From assembly GCA_046729895.1 (NCBI GenBank), contig JBKPHP010000110.1, forward strand, positions 1 through 7,083: a stretch of 7,083 bases of DNA, in the 5' to 3' direction. Made by a program: the position numbers and the translations under genes. Under the pieces are notes generated by a model. That model did no database searches. It saw nothing but the letters and a program-made list of their open reading frames with translations, and was not told where the DNA came from. The DNA is from DASXBA01 sp046729895. Its GTDB lineage: Bacteria > Actinomycetota > Thermoleophilia > Solirubrobacterales > Thermoleophilaceae. How positions within the stretch are numbered: position 1 is the stretch's first letter; every line of letters begins with the position of its first letter. This document shows, in pieces, positions 5,825 to 7,083 of the stretch.

Positions 5825-6282
5825 TGCCTTCTCGCCGCGACCAGATCAAGATGACGGGCGAGGAGGTGCGGGCTTTCCTGGCCGAGCACCTGGTGATGCA
5901 GTGCGCGACGATCGGTCCTCAGGGCCTTCCTCACATGGTGGCCCTCTGGTACGTACCGGACGGAATGGAGTTGCGCGGCTGGACCTACGCCAAGTCACAG
6001 AAGGCGAAGAACCTCGAGCGCGACCCGCGCGCGACGCTGGGAATCGCGGACGGCGTCCAGTACCACGAGCTCCGCGGCGTGATGCTCGAGTGTGACGTGG
6101 AGCTGGAGCGCGAGCCCGAACGGGTTGCGGAGTACGGGTTCGCGCTCGTGGACCGTTACGCGGGAGGCTCCTCCGATGCGAAAGAGGCCTTCCGTGAACA
6201 GGCGCGAAAGCGCGTAGGCCTCCACTTCGTTCCCAGACGAGTGGTCAGCTGGGACCACCGCAAGCTCGGGGGCGTGTACTGA
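5824..6282 (+). CDS. PPOX-class / F420-dependent split-barrel oxidoreductase
   Basis: A 152-residue protein of the pyridoxamine-phosphate-oxidase-like split-barrel fold. Landmarks in order: MTGEEVRAFLAE (10-21); the beta strands ATIGPQGLPHMVALWYV (28-44), the cofactor-binding hallmark; SQKAKNLERDPRATL (58-72), the basic phosphate-contacting stretch; IADGVQYHELRG (74-85). This pattern fits actinobacterial 'PPOX class F420-dependent' enzymes (FDOR-B type), which use deazaflavin F420 or sometimes FMN, heme or no cofactor to reduce small molecules. The cofactor is inferred from the family and not proven here. ATG 5824 overlaps the acylase stop (TGATG) and has no good ribosome site of its own, so translation is probably coupled to the acylase. 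Its own stop overlaps the next start in the same way. Confidence 0.88.
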   Translation: MPSRRDQIKMTGEEVRAFLAEHLVMQCATIGPQGLPHMVALWYVPDGMELRGWTYAKSQKAKNLERDPRATLGIADGVQYHELRGVMLECDVELEREPERVAEYGFALVDRYAGGSSDAKEAFREQARKRVGLHFVPRRVVSWDHRKLGGVY

Positions 6283-7083
6283 TGCAGGGCTTGAAGGGGC
6301 TGATCCTCTCGGGCGGACGGGGCACCCGACTGCGGCCGATCACCCACACGAGCGCCAAGCAGCTCGTCCCGGTGGCCAACAAGCCGGTGCTCTTTTACGG
6401 GCTCGAGGCGATGGCGGCGGCGGGCATCCGCGATGTCGGCATCATCATCGCGCCCGAGACCGGGGAAGAGATCCGGACCGCTGCCGGCAACGGCTCCGGC
6501 TTCGGGCTCGACATCACCTACATCGAGCAGGACGTGCCGGCGGGGCTGGCGCATGCCGTGCTGACGGCCGAGGGCTTCCTCGGCAACTCGCCGTTCGTCA
6601 TGTACCTCGGCGACAACCTCCTGCGCGACGGGATCACCGACCTGGTCGAGACGTTCCGGTCCGAGGCGCCCGACGCGCTGATCTTGCTGACGCCCGTGCC
6701 CGATCCCGAGCAATACGGCGTGGCCGAGCTGCACAACGGCCGCGTGGCCCGGCTCGTCGAGAAACCGAAGGAGCCGCAGAGCGATCTGGCGCTCGTCGGG
6801 GTGTACATGTTCACTCCCGCCATCTTCGACGCTGCCCGCTCGATCAAGCCGTCCTGGCGGAACGAGCTCGAGATCACCGACGCCATCCAGACGCTCGTCG
6901 ATCGCGGCCTGCGAGTCGACCCGCACATCGTCCACGGCTGGTGGAAGGACACCGGCCAGGTGCAGGACATGCTCGAGGCGAACAGGCTGATCCTCGACGA
7001 TTTGACCGAGCACGTGGACGGCGAGCTGGTGGAGTCGCGCGTGGAGGGCCGGGTCGTGATCGAGAAGGGCGCCCGGCTCGAGC
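6282..7083 (+). CDS. rmlA: Glucose-1-phosphate thymidylyltransferase, long (StrD-like) type, 3'-truncated by the window
   Basis: The first 267 codons of a nucleotidyltransferase that makes dTDP-glucose from dTTP and glucose-1-phosphate, the entry step to dTDP-L-rhamnose and other deoxysugars. Motifs in order: LILSGGRGTRLRP (7-19), the nucleotide-binding loop; KQLVPVANKP (26-35); PAGLAHAV (86-93); YLGDN (108-112) with the metal-binding Asp; VEKP (159-162) for sugar-phosphate binding; GVYMF and the helix after it; GWWKDTGQ and EANRLIL near 225-245. The last part (VEGRVVIEKGARLE) looks like the start of a left-handed beta-helix. This marks the roughly 355-residue long type rather than the roughly 290-residue RmlA. 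ATG 6282 overlaps the upstream stop (TGATG), with GGGGG 9 nt before it. No other sugar genes are visible; they may follow to the right. Relaxed-specificity relatives exist, so the dTDP-glucose product is likely but not certain. Confidence 0.88.
   Translation, partial: MQGLKGLILSGGRGTRLRPITHTSAKQLVPVANKPVLFYGLEAMAAAGIRDVGIIIAPETGEEIRTAAGNGSGFGLDITYIEQDVPAGLAHAVLTAEGFLGNSPFVMYLGDNLLRDGITDLVETFRSEAPDALILLTPVPDPEQYGVAELHNGRVARLVEKPKEPQSDLALVGVYMFTPAIFDAARSIKPSWRNELEITDAIQTLVDRGLRVDPHIVHGWWKDTGQVQDMLEANRLILDDLTEHVDGELVESRVEGRVVIEKGARLE

Noticed and set aside
4852..6282. Long + strand open frame reading through the acylase end into the oxidoreductase
   Set aside because: Its first part is an out-of-frame Arg/Ala/Gly-rich shadow of the acylase gene. 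Only the part from ATG 5824 is a real gene, although this openness matters for the 7-bp repeat finding.
6156..7013. - strand open frame of 285 codons opposite the nucleotidyltransferase
   Set aside because: It is antisense to a gene with clear family motifs, and its own translation shows no domain.

Overview
This is a very GC-rich window of about 7.1 kb, densely packed with genes that carry strong G/C third-position bias. Long antisense shadow frames result from that bias. A PafB/C-like WYL regulator, an F420-type flavin/deazaflavin split-barrel oxidoreductase and Gly-rich lipoproteins point to a high-GC actinobacterium, perhaps of the Thermoleophilia type. That placement is inference from gene content; there is no rRNA or other marker gene here.

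Layout. Bases 1-297 hold the C-terminal end of a WYL-domain transcriptional regulator that enters from the left. Bases 330-1040 encode a small 2OG-Fe(II) oxygenase. Bases 1107-3428 form an envelope-signalling module: a four-helix membrane protein, then a single-pass anti-sigma-like protein on the + strand; an ECF sigma factor on the - strand whose stop codon overlaps the end of the anti-sigma gene; and, divergent from the sigma gene, a secreted lipoprotein with Lipoprotein_15 (COG4315-type) repeats. Bases 3458-7083 hold a tight + strand operon: a penicillin-acylase-family Ntn hydrolase, an F420/PPOX-type split-barrel oxidoreductase and a long-type glucose-1-phosphate thymidylyltransferase that runs off the right edge. 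Both junctions in this operon are TGATG stop/start overlaps.

The most interesting observation is a pair of nearly identical ECF-promoter-like elements. Each has GGGAAG, TTG at the same offset, and GGCGTC, with exactly 17 nt between GGAA and CGTC. They lie at 1047-1072 and 2840-2865, just upstream of the membrane protein/anti-sigma pair and of the lipoprotein gene. This suggests that the sigma factor encoded between them drives both transcription units, so the locus would be a self-contained sigma/anti-sigma/lipoprotein/membrane-protein circuit. No clear terminator separates the lipoprotein gene from the acylase operon, so the acylase operon may also belong to this regulon.

No RNA genes, CRISPR arrays, insertion sequences or attachment sites were seen. 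Intergenic space is minimal; no gene-free stretch exceeds about 100 bases.
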